Both the position numbers and the translations under genes were made by a program. Shown here in pieces: positions 12,097 to 27,000 of a stretch of 64,000 nucleotides of DNA. The notes beneath the pieces were generated by a model, which had not been told where the DNA came from, did no database searches, and was given only the letters and a program-made list of their open reading frames with translations. Within the stretch, counting starts at the first letter, position 1. Each line of letters opens with the position of its first letter. The DNA lies in NCBI GenBank assembly GCA_947247005.1, contig OX365955.1, positions 16,349,322 through 16,413,321 on the forward strand, read 5' to 3'. The stretch comes from Spisula solida (Eukaryota; Mollusca; Bivalvia; Venerida; Mactridae).

Positions 12097-15000
12097 GTAA
12101 GGATGCGTTTTGTACCTACTTTAAACATGTACTTTTAGTAATTAATTGTTGATTTACGGGGTTACTCTGTCATTTCTAGGGGAGGAAATCTGCCTTCTTG
12201 AGAGGTATATTGTATAAATCATGACGTATTTCAGAGATAGTGTCGCGTAGAATCTGTCAGCTTTATGCAAGAGTAAAATTGTAAGTAATACCGTTAACTT
12301 TTTTTATTAAGAATATATAAAAGGTTTTATTACCAATTGGCCCAATCAGGGCTTTAAATTGCAACGGATACGCCATGATTTATTCTATTCTCGGGTGATT
12401 CAAATTCAAATCAAGTACATGTTATATGTTTGCATTCAAAAGGTGTCCTTAATTTTGATGGCTTTCTTCAACGATACCCGCATGTGGTGGGTCTATTTTG
12501 AGAGGCATTTCCATGGTTTCACAATGACTTCCACACAGACAGCAATGTCATCTGACTAATACCTGGGGCACACATCATCCGAATAATTTGCAAACGAAAA
12601 TAGCATATAGCATACATTTACATGGTATGTCTCTTTAAATTCAAACAAACCTAAATGTCAAGTAATGTTAGATCTAATAATGAGGTGTGTGATCCATTTA
12701 TCTCCCCAAACCTTCATAAATAGAAACTTTAAGTACAAAAATGTATTTACTGAAACTTATACGTTTGAGGTAAATGCCCTCGGAATCATAGTTAATTATA
12801 ATGTAACTTGAGCCAGCCACATCCTCGGTGTGGTGTAAGAGACATATGCAGACGATGATAATGACACTTCTTGATACATAGTAACAAATAAGTGACACCT
12901 CATCCTCACAATTAGATATAATGAGCTGTAGATGTCTGGAATTGGTTCAGAAATTGGAAACAGCCCGACAGTGATTGTTATTATTGTACTTTCAAAGTCA
13001 TATCGTCATGGTGATTGTTTTATGTCTGAGAATACAAACGTATACATGTTTAATGATTCTCTTTGAAAAATATAATTTTTTCTGGCATTCTGTTTTGATA
13101 AAATAAGTAAAGGCTCTTTTCGGTGTGGCAATTCCCTGTTTTCTGTATTCCTTATCAATTTCTTATGATTGTTTTATTTGGGTACATTGTATTTCAATAC
13201 TAGAAGTTGTAACCTATACTTCATCGACGCCATTATTAAGACTTTCTTAAATCTCATGTTTCTTATATATGGGTATATCCATGGTTTCCTGAACCCAATT
13301 TATTGAGAAAATATAGGTATATTTTATAGAACCTTGATGCGTCCTTAATTTCATCTGATCTGTTGTCTGGCATTCTGAATTTATTACACGACATTACAAG
13401 TTATTTCTAATTTGTGTAACTGGGTTGTTTTCATCCATGAATTTCTTATTCATCAAAACATCTTGTAGCTAGGATTAAGGAAACTTGATTATAACTGCGA
13501 GTTATTCTTTGGCGAACACGCATCAGTTGGATCAAGTTGGATAACTGACGATTATCAAGCGCAATGTTCCGTCCTTCACGTCCTGATTATACACCCTGTC
13601 TGCAGTTATCTCACAGGGGAGTTTGCCTGATTTTTTCAAATTAAATTTCGATCTCTTAGTTTGAGTTTTTGTAGATCAATCAGTATGGAGCGAGTAACTA
13701 GATTACTGATAGCCTTCAATTTCAACAAAACAATCAAATTAGGACGAAACCCTCATCCCACGACCCCAATAACGACGGGTACCATTTTTTACGCATGTAT
13801 GCTTGAAAATGACATTTGAGGTATAAATTGACGTAGTTTCATCGATTTAAGTATTATGCTAAATTGATGCCACTCATCTTAAATAGCATGAATTTAGGTT
13901 GACGAGAAGCTCATAGAAGTAAACTTGCCCCTGTGAGTAACATCATTTTTTGTCTGACCGAAAACGCAATCCCCATCTCTTCCACCTCCTTCTCTTTCAA
14001 ATGGGATAGAAAAAATGGAATTGTATCTTTTGTTACGGCATGTAAGTCCCACTTTTCCTTAAAATATCGAGGAAAGTTGCACGTTTTCCCCCCAAAAAGT
14101 ACGTCTGTTTTCGGCTTTATGGAAAAAACCAGCACCGAAATAATAAGCTCCATGGAAACTCGGCTTAAGCCTTCTTAATGTAACCTAATAAAGGATACTA
14201 GAACATATTGTCCTCACATATCATATGCACTATCTATGTGTGTTAATGGGATATGAAGTGTTAAAAGAGGTTAACATAGTATAAGTTTACTTATTTTCTT
14301 TTGTTGAATACCAATAAATGATTGATGTGGCTACAAGGTCAATTTACACTGGTTCTCAAATTTCTAGGACATTTTGACAGCTGCAACCAGGACTCTCAGT
14401 TTTTTTAAACTGAAAGGCTTGGACTTTCAGCTTTTTACTTTCATTTTCTCGTTCAGTTGTGTGTTGGGCATTGTGTTGTGTGATTATGGCCTATGTTAAT
14501 AATGTTTTCTGCGCTCGGCTGTTTAAGAGCGCTGCCTTCCCTGTCCGATTTTTCAGTATCTTGTTGTAAGATCTTGTTGTTTCATAATCGACCTAAACAA
14601 GTATAAACTGATTAATGTTGCATCAATGAGAAAGATGGCATACTACATGTATAGGACAAACCTAACGTAAATGATCACCTGTGTTAAACGGGAGCTCGTT
14701 GAACACAAAATACGTCCATTGAATGCGACAGTAACCGTTATGAAATTCAAAATCCTCACAACTTAGATCTTAAAACTATAGAGGCTGTTCGTGTACTGAT
14801 TATTACTAGACCCCACACTAGTTTGATGTTTCTAGAGACGATCGCCCAAAAACATCTTGCAGAACAAAAACCCCGTTCCTGCGACCATGAGATATGACCT
14901 TTACCGTAAGAAACAATATAATCATTTTATATATAGGAATGATCTGCTGGATGTTGCAAGCTAGTTGATGCGTTCATATCGAAACTGTTTTGCTGTCCAA

Positions 15001-18000
15001 GGTCCCCGCAACCTTGATCTTTGATCTACTGACCTAAGAAATAATAGCCGGACATGTCCTAGTCATGACCAATCTTCACACAAAGTTCGGTGTTCCTATT
15101 GTACCTGGTTAAGCAGCTGAGATTGGTGATTTGTGTATATGTTGATACCAGAATTGACTGATACGAGGTCCGGATAATTTGACTGGATATAGTCTTCTAT
15201 GTACCTAGTATAAAATATCGTCGCTAAAAATACATGTAATGGTTTCTATGGAACTATTTTCAGCACAATCAGGGGACGATAGAACAGTATCCTTACAAGT
15301 AGACGGTGAGGAATCTACCCTAGAATTCGTGCAATCAGAAGATTTTCAAGTGAGTAAAATATTAATGAGGCATTGTGTAACGTCTGTATGATAACCTAAA
15401 CCTGCTTTGATCATGTAGCTTCATTTGCACTTCAGTGTCTTAGTTGAAATTGCCTTAACAGTCTAATTATAAAAACAGTTAGATTTCTACATCTTTAGAT
15501 TTCTACATTTTGTGTTTGATGAACCTTTATCATTCATTGTCCCTCTCCCGATTAGTTTATTGGATAGAGCATGTGTTTGTTACCCGAGCAACCCGGGTTT
15601 GAATACTGGGCTGGGAAGGTAATATTCTTCTGTGACATTGGCTACTTTCATCCACATGTGGAGAAATTGCCCGTTGCTTGAGTCAGTTCATTAAGTAATA
15701 CAATTCCAGCAAAACTGGCTAGGTCATAATGAACTACTATTGAATACGGCACTTAACATGACAAACTAACCAAATCACCATTTTTTTTCTAGATTTGCAA
15801 ATATAATATTTTGTTTCTTCCACCCAAACTCACGTTATTACTTTCTTGGTCATGTAAACAGACATCTCGGCGCTTCTACGAGGCTGTGAAATAACCAATT
15901 CTCTCTGAATACCAGTTAAACAACAGAATTAATAAAAACAAATTGTGCTTGAAATATGATCATAGCGCTGTTGCTGGAGAATGTTTAATCAATTTATATT
16001 CAAGGAATTCTGATCCATGGTTACATAAGTTCACAATGGAAATAAAAATGGAACAAGAAAACGTTAATATTTAATCAAAGATTTTTTTAGGGTTTTGTAA
16101 AAAAACTATAAAAAGCAATATCATGGGAGTTGTAAGTTTTAGAAAACAATGAACGAACATTAATTTAACGCAAGGAATTTAATTTCCTAGACGAGTACAT
16201 GCACTGAACTCCACCGGCATTCACCAGCATTTACAAAATATAAATAACAGTATTAATTTTTATGCGTGCATGAATAAAAGTACATATACTTCGTAGCGTT
16301 ATACCTGTAGGCCTACCGCGAGACATTTTTACTATAGTTTTATCAAACATGTTTATTATGAACACATTAGTAAACACATACGTACAATATGTGTTATAGA
16401 TAGGCATATTAGATGGGTGGTGAAGATGTGAACAGATACATGTATATACATTTTTTTGTAGAATGTTACTTAAGAAAAAAATATGAAAATCCATAGTATA
16501 CCGACTGTTTAACAATGTTTTAGAGTTCTGACAAAGCGGCAGAACGACAAACGGTTGTATAACAAAAGGTGTAATACGGCTTTAGAATATTCTATTTCGA
16601 TTCTAACATGATTTAAGGAGGTACGCGCACCTTTGATCTATCGATCGAATTTTCCTTGAAACATCTTAAAATGACAGAACAGTCTTCTAGAACAACATTG
16701 AAATCATAAAAATGATATGTCACCAGACTCGTTTTCGACATACATGGCTTTCTAATGACCTACCATTGTATTTTGTTCATTTTATCTATTTCCTGCATTC
16801 ATGGCACCATTATGTTCTTTTTAAGATTATTACTATATGAAACCACGTTCAAGCAATGCATGATATTTTATGTGTTCAATGGTCATTCCTATTGACATTA
16901 GTCACAATTCCGGCTGCCTGGTGAACAAATTCAGTATTTGAACATGATAAATAGTTACCCCACCCACTTGCAAAAAAGTGTGATTTTCAAACGATTTCAA
17001 ATGAACGTCAAAAAATACCTAACGATCGAAAATGATTTAGAATTAGCCCTAAGTTAAGTATCAAATAGAACACCAGTTTAGTCAAATAGAAATAGGGGTC
17101 ACCAGCCTTTTTTGGGAGCTGTGCATAAAAAGTACTAATTATGAATAAATTTGCATAAAATTAACCTAATTTGCATATTGTAATGAAATAAATGTTTATT
17201 AAAATATTTCAAAGTGTGGCTACCTCTTATAACTAAACCATGCACTACATATTATATACAAGCATAATTATGTATTTGAACAATTGTAGGGACTTATTGT
17301 GAACCCATATTATTCACAATTTTGCCGTTCCCCACCCACTTTTTATACATGCAAAAAAATAAAAAGTTAAAAATATCTAATGTGTTTATAATCATTAATC
17401 AACATTCATATGCGATCATTGAAACTAAAATTCATGTTTGTTCTTATCTAATACGATTTTGAAATTTCGCGCATGCGCACAAGGCAGCTCGTACCTCCTT
17501 AAATGCGCAATCATATATTAAGCCAGTTTTACTATGCGAGAGTACGTTGTTAACATTACTTGTTTACCTGCATGACGTCATAAATGGAATACCTGCATGA
17601 CGTCATAAATGGAATACCTGCATGACGTGACCTCATTTCCATCTATATTGGCAAAGGCTCCAGTCATGTTAAAATACAGCTACATTAAATACAATGTGTT
17701 CGAATATAACCTTTACAGAAATATAAATATTTAAACAACAAAAATAGGCAGTCAGATGATATGACGTACGCCAATGGTCATAAATACAAGACCCTATCAT
17801 ACTGAAGTTTTAAGCATTAAGCCGGGTTTCCATGGAACGTTATTTTTTTCGGCGCGTAATTACGCGCCGATTATTTACGCGCCGATTACGCGCTGAAAAA
17901 CTGTTTCCATGAAGCTGAAAACAGACGCGTTTTTTTGGATAAAAAAGCGTATCTTTCATCAATATTTTAAAGAAAATGGGACTTTCAGGCCATAACAAAA

Positions 18001-21000
18001 GATGCAAATGCTTGTTTTCTGGCCCATTCGAAATAATATGAGGTGGAGAAGATGGTGGTTGCGTTTTTGGTCAGACAAAATTTTTGATGTTTTTCAAAAA
18101 GACAGGGATACTTCTATGAGCTTTTTGTCAACCTGTAAAACAAAATTCATGCAATTTAAGATGAATGACGTCAATAAAACATTACTAGATTCGAAGAAAC
18201 TACATCAATTTATACCCCAAAAGTCATTTTACGCGCGTCCATGCGTAAAAAATTCGCTGAATTAATGATCTCCTGTCAAAAATTGTGAAGATTATTCAAG
18301 TGAGCGATTTAGGCCATGCTATATGGAATGCGACGTCACTGACAAATTGGGGAAAAGGGGAGATAATCCAGTCATAATAGCACAAAGTGTAGCGTAAAAA
18401 CCTATGTTTTATTTTAATTTTTAGAGAAAGTACACTTTAATCAACATCCTTAGCCAAGATTAAATTGTGATTAGACCAAAAACTATGAGAAAAACATACG
18501 TATATGCAAAATGTAATAATTTTGCCTTTTTGTGCCATTTTTCCGCCATTATATCGCAATGTTCATTGCAAAGAGACACAATTACGACGTAACTGCAGCT
18601 AAGATAATTCTTGTTACACGTCAATTTCTTCTAAGTTTATATTTACTATACTTTCATGTACATAATATGCAAATGTGAGTACTCTTTTGGTATTAGAATA
18701 TTTTTTACGCGCAGATATTGCGTAATTTTTACGCAATTTCACTAAGTTTTTTATGATATAGGGGGACAATAATGACGTCATAGCGCAAAACGTAGTCCCG
18801 TGACCTATCTTTTTTATTTAATATTTTGATTGAGTACACTTTTATCAACAAAATTAGCAATAAAAAATATATTGGTCATCGAGGTCGTTTTTGAGCTACG
18901 GGCGATTTTGTGTATTTTTTTTTGTCAAAAATTTGTGAATGTTCTTATCAATACCAAAAGTGTATAGGAATGTTTGAAAAATATGTGTTTGTTCATACGA
19001 ACCCATGGAAATAATTTTAACAAGAAAAAATATCGATTTTAATGCAAAAATGAATAAATTGCAAAATATCAGAAATTTTGGTCATTTTCTTGAAAAATGA
19101 TGTTGCAAAAGGGACCATGACCCCTTAAATAGTACCGCGACATACCTTTTTTATTTCACATATTGCTTCAGTATATATTAAACTATAAGTGTGCCTATTT
19201 CTTGGTATCATTTAAAACAAAAAATAACCCTATCAAACGTCCTTAACTATCAATACCGGGATTTTCTATTGATACCGGATAATACCGTAGGATACCGTCG
19301 TTTAGTAGTCACTTCGCTTGGTTCCCGATTCATTCAGTAACAGTTATTAGTGGACCAGCAACCAGACTAATAATTGCTATTTATAGTAACGGTGAATTAA
19401 TGGACAATTGACCTTTCTGCAGACGCTTCGTAGCCACGCCCCCTATAGTTACGGGTATTCGTTGTTGCTACGCAAGACAAGCTTGCATTAAAATGGCGTC
19501 TAATACGGAGATGTCGTCTGATGCTCTTGCTATAATTCCGTTAAATATTTCGCTTTTAGTCAATGTTTTGAACATTTTGTGAAACATAATTACGTGCCTT
19601 CTTAAAACTTGCAAAAAGGTTTTTAATCGAAGAATTTTACGTAAACAGTTACTAAATCAGAGCCAAGCAGTGTCCGAATAAGCAGACACTCACAAGCTTA
19701 ATTTTGCCGCTCAATCAGAATGTTTCTTTTTATCTAAATAGCTATTTATGTATAGTTTTTGCGCCAATCGGGAATGACCTAGCTTGAAAGATACACCCTT
19801 TATTGTAACAAAGAAATAATTAAGGGTTAATACATATATTTACATATACACGGTATAATGGAAACTTCCATACACTATAGCATTTCATCTTCCGTATACG
19901 TTCGTATGATCGTGTGTTTAATAAATAATCGAATTTAAATGTGCGTAAACATTATTTAAGTAAATTTACAAGACCTCTGCAAGATTTTCTGCGTCGGGTT
20001 TTATTGATGTCTTCCGTGTGATCTACCGCTTATAGCGGGGTCATACATTTTGTTGATTACTTACGACTGAGGCTGTATTTGATTGCAACTTCCGCAAAAA
20101 AATTAGCGCTACGTTAACATAGATGAATGTGAATCTTTGAAATCCCACATCGCTACGTAATACATGGTTTGTCATTGACAGAAATGTACAATCACGCGTT
20201 ATTAAGTAAAAAAATATCGTTTTCTAACATAACGTTAAAACTGTCTGGTCAAGTGCTATAAGTGCTACACATAATATTATTTCATATGCACCATTATACA
20301 AGAAATAAATAAGCCCTAGATTATAAGTTAGTTAAAATTCCAATGTGTTATATACTTTGATGATCTCGTTTAGATTCGTATCTCGGACATCAGTCGGGGA
20401 CCAGTGATATACCGCGGTGTCTTGTTAATTGTCAATAATCAATGTGACACATAGCGGTTAGCCAGGACAGGGGAACAGTATGGGGTCAGTTAGATTTATA
20501 CATAATTGCTATAAATGATTTGTAGTAATGTGTATATATTCGACAGGTCTCTGACCTATAGATACTTTGAAATAAACTTGTACATGTATATATCTATCAT
20601 GATTTACAATAGCTGTCCGGACCATACAGTAGCCTAAATATATTTAAAAAGATAATTTTTATAAGCTTTGGAGATTGAATGCATTTAGCACCACAAGGGT
20701 ATCAACTAAAAAGCGCTTTAACTATTACATAGACCAAAACAACATAATGTTCAATATTATTAAAACACTTCACACTCATCTTTGATGGGAAATACACACA
20801 TTCTCGTTATTTGGGGGTTATTTGTTCTTATTCTATATCAACATAATTAACATGCGTGATATCAAATAATAAAATAATTTCACGAGTCTATGGTTTAAAG
20901 TATATATATATTTTTAAATACATTCATATCAAATTTAAAAAAGACGAAGCTTTTTAGTTTTACAACATGTAATTATTTCAAATTATATTAATGTAAATAT

Positions 21001-24000
21001 CAATGATATAACTTTTAAATCAGACTATATTTGAGACAAAATATACATATATAGCTACTACTTCCGAGGCCTTATGGATTTAATAAATTAATTCACTTTC
21101 ATGACATTGCTACCAAATTAAAGTTGAAGTTCTCTAGTTTTTAAACATACCAGAATTTTAAAAATGTGGTCAATATTAATGAAATAAGGCTTAATTGAAT
21201 ATTGCACAATTTACATTGATTTTAGCTTGTCTAATGTCCAGGTTGTCTAACAAGATGGCGGCGATAAATCGTTGCCCAAATGCTGCAATCTGATTGGCTA
21301 ACGCCACCTGTCAATCAAAGATCGGCAGAAAGGTCAAATCCAGGCAATACTAAACTTTGTGAATTTCGGCTATTTATTTTCGTTATCTATAATTGATAAA
21401 TAAGAAAATTCATATGAAACCCTATATAATTTGTAAACGAATAAAACTAGCCGCGGATCAGTTCAGTAGTTTTGAAGAAAAGAACACTAGACACCTCAGC
21501 AAGTCTACGGTCAAAGGGATCGGCGATTATTATTAAAACAGAAATATAGTTTTTGTGTGGCGTAAACGCCACACAATGATATTACCACTTTTCAGCTTAC
21601 GACCAATTTAACGCATTAGGCCTCGGCAAATAAATAGTTCTATGATTTGAACAATATTACAAGCATGCAACACAGGTTACACGTATCATTGGACCTGATT
21701 TGTTTACATTACCAACATTTACTTATATTAAGACCAACAATTATATCAGACTTTTATTTTTAGAGGATATTTATAGCAAATCATTCCGCAACGGACTATA
21801 TTTTTACTACCAAAGAATGTTCTCACTGGTGGCGGGAATCTAAAATAGTTCCCACGGTTTTCAATCGTATACTGTAACGTATGTAAATCACTCCGCCGCT
21901 GCACATTGCAGACGATGACCTAATTATGTTGTATACAAACATTGATGCTATATATAGCTGGTGGGGGAACTGAAATAGTTCTACGTACATATCGATCGGC
22001 CGATTAACAATGTTACCGCGGTAAGCGTTAAACGCACTAGTCAATTTCTACCCTGCTTTATATAAGACCTCATAATTTTCGTATCTATTATCCGATTTTG
22101 AATATTTAAAGCTTGTAATGAAGCAGAGATATATGTCTCTCTTTTAGACAACATTCAACACGATACCCTAATTAGTTAATCCACGGCGACGAGTAAGAAT
22201 TCGTTCCGCGTAAAAGTAAGTTTAAAATATCCCGTGTTATATAAAAATAAACGGTCGAAAATCATCAATTATTAATTTAATATTCGATCGATTTTGTTCG
22301 TTAAAGCTTGTTTTAAAAGCTAATACTTAAAGGTTTTATAAAATGTAAAACTTGTTTTTAAAACATCAATCGGCCGATCGATATGTGTGAGCGACGCCAT
22401 GTTTACCCCCTTTTACATACGTTAATATACAGTCCGTGCAGGATAATTTGGCAGTTACGTGACACAATGTGGACACTGTCAATTGATTGAATTAGGTAAA
22501 CCATGGTTAAGGTTTGTGATTATAAATCATTCTAACCATCCATCCTTTAAACATACTTCATAGCCGAGTGGTTTAGTGCGTAGATACTTCCTAACGATAT
22601 CGATATTTTTGGCCGCGAGTTCGAAACCTTGTCAAGTTGTATGGATTTTTTTATTTCTTTTTCTCATCTTTATAAATTTAAAAGCTAAGAGTTTTACAGA
22701 AAAATGGCTTAAATAATCAGTTCTATCCAATAGTGATACAAACCTGTAATTAAAGTTATTAAGTCTATTATTAAAGAGCGTATAGCCTAAATATACATGT
22801 ACACAATCAACGTAGTGTACATGTATTATAATTAAAGCACAATAATTTTTATTGCTAGTACTACCAACCCGAAGCCACATATACATTATCTGAGTGTGAC
22901 TGTAACTCATACCATGATACAGCAGATGAAATGATGTAAAATTATTTTGTATTGTAATGATTGTGTGTTCTTGTCATAAAAGTTGAATTGAATTAAAAAT
23001 AATTTTATCATGACCATAATAAAACAAGAAAAATATATAATTAACAAATTATAAATTCACTCGAAAAGAATATAAAAATAACATTAAAAATATTGTGATG
23101 AATTCAAAAAAAATACTAAAGACTTCTTTGATGGGTTGAACTTGAATCGCTCAGTTACAATTCCTGTGCGTTACCACCTGAGCTATTACAGCATACATAA
23201 CTACTTACAATTATTTAGTGCTTATATTACATTGTAATTAGTCAAGCATGACGATAAGGCCAAGCAATTTAACTGCCTGGATAACTGTCTATGTTAAATG
23301 TTAAATTTCGTCGTTGAATGGATGGTAAAGGATTATCTGCACAAGGCAGTCATATTGGTCTGAAAGGTAAACAAACACTAGTCCATATTAAGTCTGTATT
23401 TCAACAGTTACCACTTACATAGTATTTGATGAAACGCACCAACAACAAACAATTAGATTCTCTTAAAATTATCTGTAATCAATATCATGTATTACCTGTC
23501 GTGAAATAGACTCGACTGCCACATTATCTAGCACGAACTATAGAGTGTCATATACATTTAATTAACATGCGTGGTCATACGGAGAATAAACAGTCACTTA
23601 TCTTGACACTGGTCGAATTCTCCAAGTCGTTAAAAATGGTATTTGTAAATATCCCTTCATTGATGCTCAGCATAGTTACTTAAGTAAGTTCCGGGTAACT
23701 GCTGGTTCTCTTGGTGTCTTTAGCAGCACAAATGTTTGAGTAATGGTGGGCTTATCAGAACTGTGACATAAAATTATGATACAACCTGGATTCGATATTG
23801 GATTTAATGGCATCAGTACGCCACGCATTAGTACTTTCAGTGCTTTGATTATTTCAATTACGAACCATCCAAAAAAATGTAAATAGGGTGGGATCAATAA
23901 GCATTGAAATATTTTTATACATAGTCATCAATTAATAGCTGCAATATCACGCAAACGAATTTATTCATTGTATTAACTAGCAGTAACTTGTCCTTTAAAG

Positions 24001-27000
24001 CGGCTTCCTTATAATAAGTCAATGTACCTGCATGTTTTTAAAATACCGATGTTTGCCATAATGTTCAATTGTTTCTTACATTGTGAATAAGTACCTGAAT
24101 ACGAATGTTTTAAAATTCCAATATTGCAACTAAATGCTTATAACGTTATGAAATATGCTGTGTTAACAAATATGTATGTCACTTCATCGGCCAATGGTTT
24201 TTTGCCTGATCCTGCGTCGTGCTAATGAACCCTGCATCATGCTACTCATCGTTTTACGCACCGAAGGGTCAAACATACGTGTTTAAAGCATGATGCAGGA
24301 TTTTAATTTGCACGACCCTGCATGATGCTGAAAGATTTTAGCATGACACAGGAGTATGCATTTATGCCCCTTATTGTATGCCATGTCTTCTGACCACAAT
24401 GAACTGAAACTTCGAGCTAATAAATGCTTGTTCAAGTCTCAGTTTAGTGTGGTTTACTAGTAAGAAAGTAATAAATAAACATCTTGTAATAGATCTATAG
24501 ACTAACAAGAAAACACATACAAGCATTGACATTACAATAGTATTATATAGAGATTAGGTATACTTTACAGAAACATAATATATTACACACGTTGCTATGC
24601 GACCTATTTTAATCTCTCCAGGGGTTATAAGCATTATAAAGTGAAACCGTCGTTCTTTCTTCGAACAATGGTAACCCTTATTGATGAGTGGATTATTTTG
24701 ACGGAATGAATGATGTGTATGTGACAAGTTAGAACATCCGACACGTGAACGGCAGCTGGTTAGGTTCGATCCTACATGTCATCCGACACGGAACGGCAGC
24801 TGGTTGGGTTCGATCCTACATGTCATCCGACACGTGAACGGCAGCTGGTTGGGTTCGATCCTACATGTCATCCGACGCGTGAACGACAGCTGGTTGGGTT
24901 CGATCCTATATGTACATGACGTTGCACTACCAAAAGCTTTAAAAATGGTCATGTTGTTGTTCCCCGCATTGTAGTAGAGTAGTTACCGACCTGGGTCCAG
25001 AATTACATCGAGTACTTACTCTCAGCACTCAGCACTCACATATGAAAATCACTCTTTTGAGGTTTATAGTGACGATTGTTTAGATCAAGAATCAGTACTA
25101 ACTATTGTTTTTGATTATTGTGTTGTGTTGTTTAGTCTATTTATAAGCTATCATTGTAATTTATCAGTCTGAGTGTTGAGTGTGGCACACAGGTTCAATA
25201 ATGACATCCTAACCTCTTAAATAGTATACAATGACAATGGAAATGTGTCAATTGTGATTTTCAGCACTTTCTATAACTGTTTATACGTTTTCCTCATCCT
25301 GAGATTTGCAATCTAGACGAATAATATCTCATTATATCACATTTTGAAAATAAGTCCAGAATGTAAGTATTGATTGTATAATTGCGGACCCTGGTTGGCC
25401 ACGTGTCATTAGAATGCCCGGTCGTGGTACCAACATCGAGAGAATATGCAGACTATTGACGTAAATTACATTGTTAGTTGGTCAACCTCGGTAATATGCA
25501 CATTGTATTCAATTTGCAATCCCATGATACTCAATTAATTTCCTAACAACGACTGTATAATGAATAAATTTAGTTAACCGTAACAATACATCCCTCATTA
25601 AACTGCACGAAACGTTTCATTCAATCAATTTCCCACATTTAAAATGCAAAGTTGGTCATTATAGATCAAGCTTGGCAAATCAGTATGTAATATTAACTTG
25701 ACTTAATTAAATTATCATTGTCATTTCTGGCCAGTTCTTACTGGTACGTGCACAAATCAATATATACAAAGGTGAGGAATAACGGCTGTATATTATAGGC
25801 TGTGGCACTGTCAGTTTACTGATCAATTAAAGTACATTTTGTACTTGGAATACGACGTGCAAGTGTCATTGCATCACTGAACCACTATATGCATTATTTG
25901 TCATAATTTAGCAACATACTGAAAGTGAATACCATTTTGATATTTGCATAATTCTTTCTTACCGGTTATGTGTAGTAAACGGAAAGCGGACAACGTGATA
26001 AGTTTGACGACCCTTATCCACATGTGAGTACATGTAGTAAATATAACTCGCCATACATAACGTCGGTTCCAAACAAGTATATATCTCTAGTTGTTTTGTT
26101 TTCATTGTGTGATCTAACACCAGTGTGGTATTACGACGAAGTCTTTGTATTGTTTCCAGACAATTTATTTGACCAAAACTTACAGCAATATGACATTGGT
26201 AACAAGTGATTAGCACAAGGCAGATGTTAGCTTCCTATGAGATCCAGTAGATACATTTTTACATGCATTTACAAAACATACCATTCACACACTTATCCCA
26301 GTGGATACAAAGAAATTTAGAGAATATCAAACCGTGACCACATAATTGCACATCGATCACTGGTGGCGAGAAACGTAAATGATTATTCTGTATAAAACAT
26401 TGGGGACGGAAACAAGTGCGACGAAATGTCAACATCGCAATTATATTACTAAATGCTTCCTAAATGACGAGGCTTCACACATAAATTGTATCATATCACA
26501 TTATTTTGGAAATTGTCTTAAGGGGTATACGTTTAACGGGAATACATCGGAATCGATCGTGATTTTAGGATGAACTTAGTTTGTGATCATTCGACGTCCA
26601 TCCGTTCATCGTCGTTTACAGTATGTTTGCGTAAACTAGCGATAGGCGGTTATACCATTACTGTTTCAGTATATCCGTGTATGGCTCTCCGCCCAATATG
26701 ATAAGACAATGGTGGGGCAGAAACGCCGGTGGATTCCGGGACCTCTGATAACATATATTTAGAGAGTATTACGATGATATGTCAATTTCAAACGCTAATG
26801 AATATAAAACAACAACCTGCACAGTAACGTACATGAATTAAAGTTAGAGGGAAGCTACCTAATGATTGATTTATGAGCCGTTATCTTTCCAATATCGTCA
26901 TCATGGAATGGTGGTAGTCATTAATGTTTCTGAAGTTCAATGTATTTATAGAAATGTGAAAGATTACCCCGTACGTACGTATTGTATCTATGTTTATAGC

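Larger units (their letters stand above)
12097..15263 (+). other. Intron 1 of the GTPase gene
   Basis: Intron of 3,167 bp. Holds the transposon copy at 13905-14173 and a minus-strand copy of the 'gacagggaaggcagc' repeat at 14432-14557. The rest shows nothing recognisable. Confidence 0.75.

Noticed and set aside
19410..21338. 13-bp inverted pair ttgacctttctgc / gcagaaaggtcaa as transposon ends
   Set aside because: Similarity stops after 13 bp and no target duplication is visible; could be chance in 2 kb.
21553..21590. Hairpin followed by atgatattacc as a Rep-type origin
   Set aside because: The nonanucleotide is not in the loop and differs from TAATATTAC; there is no Rep gene nearby.
22555..22652. 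Functional tRNA gene
   Set aside because: Boxes are good but the anticodon arm and acceptor stem do not pair well enough by eye.
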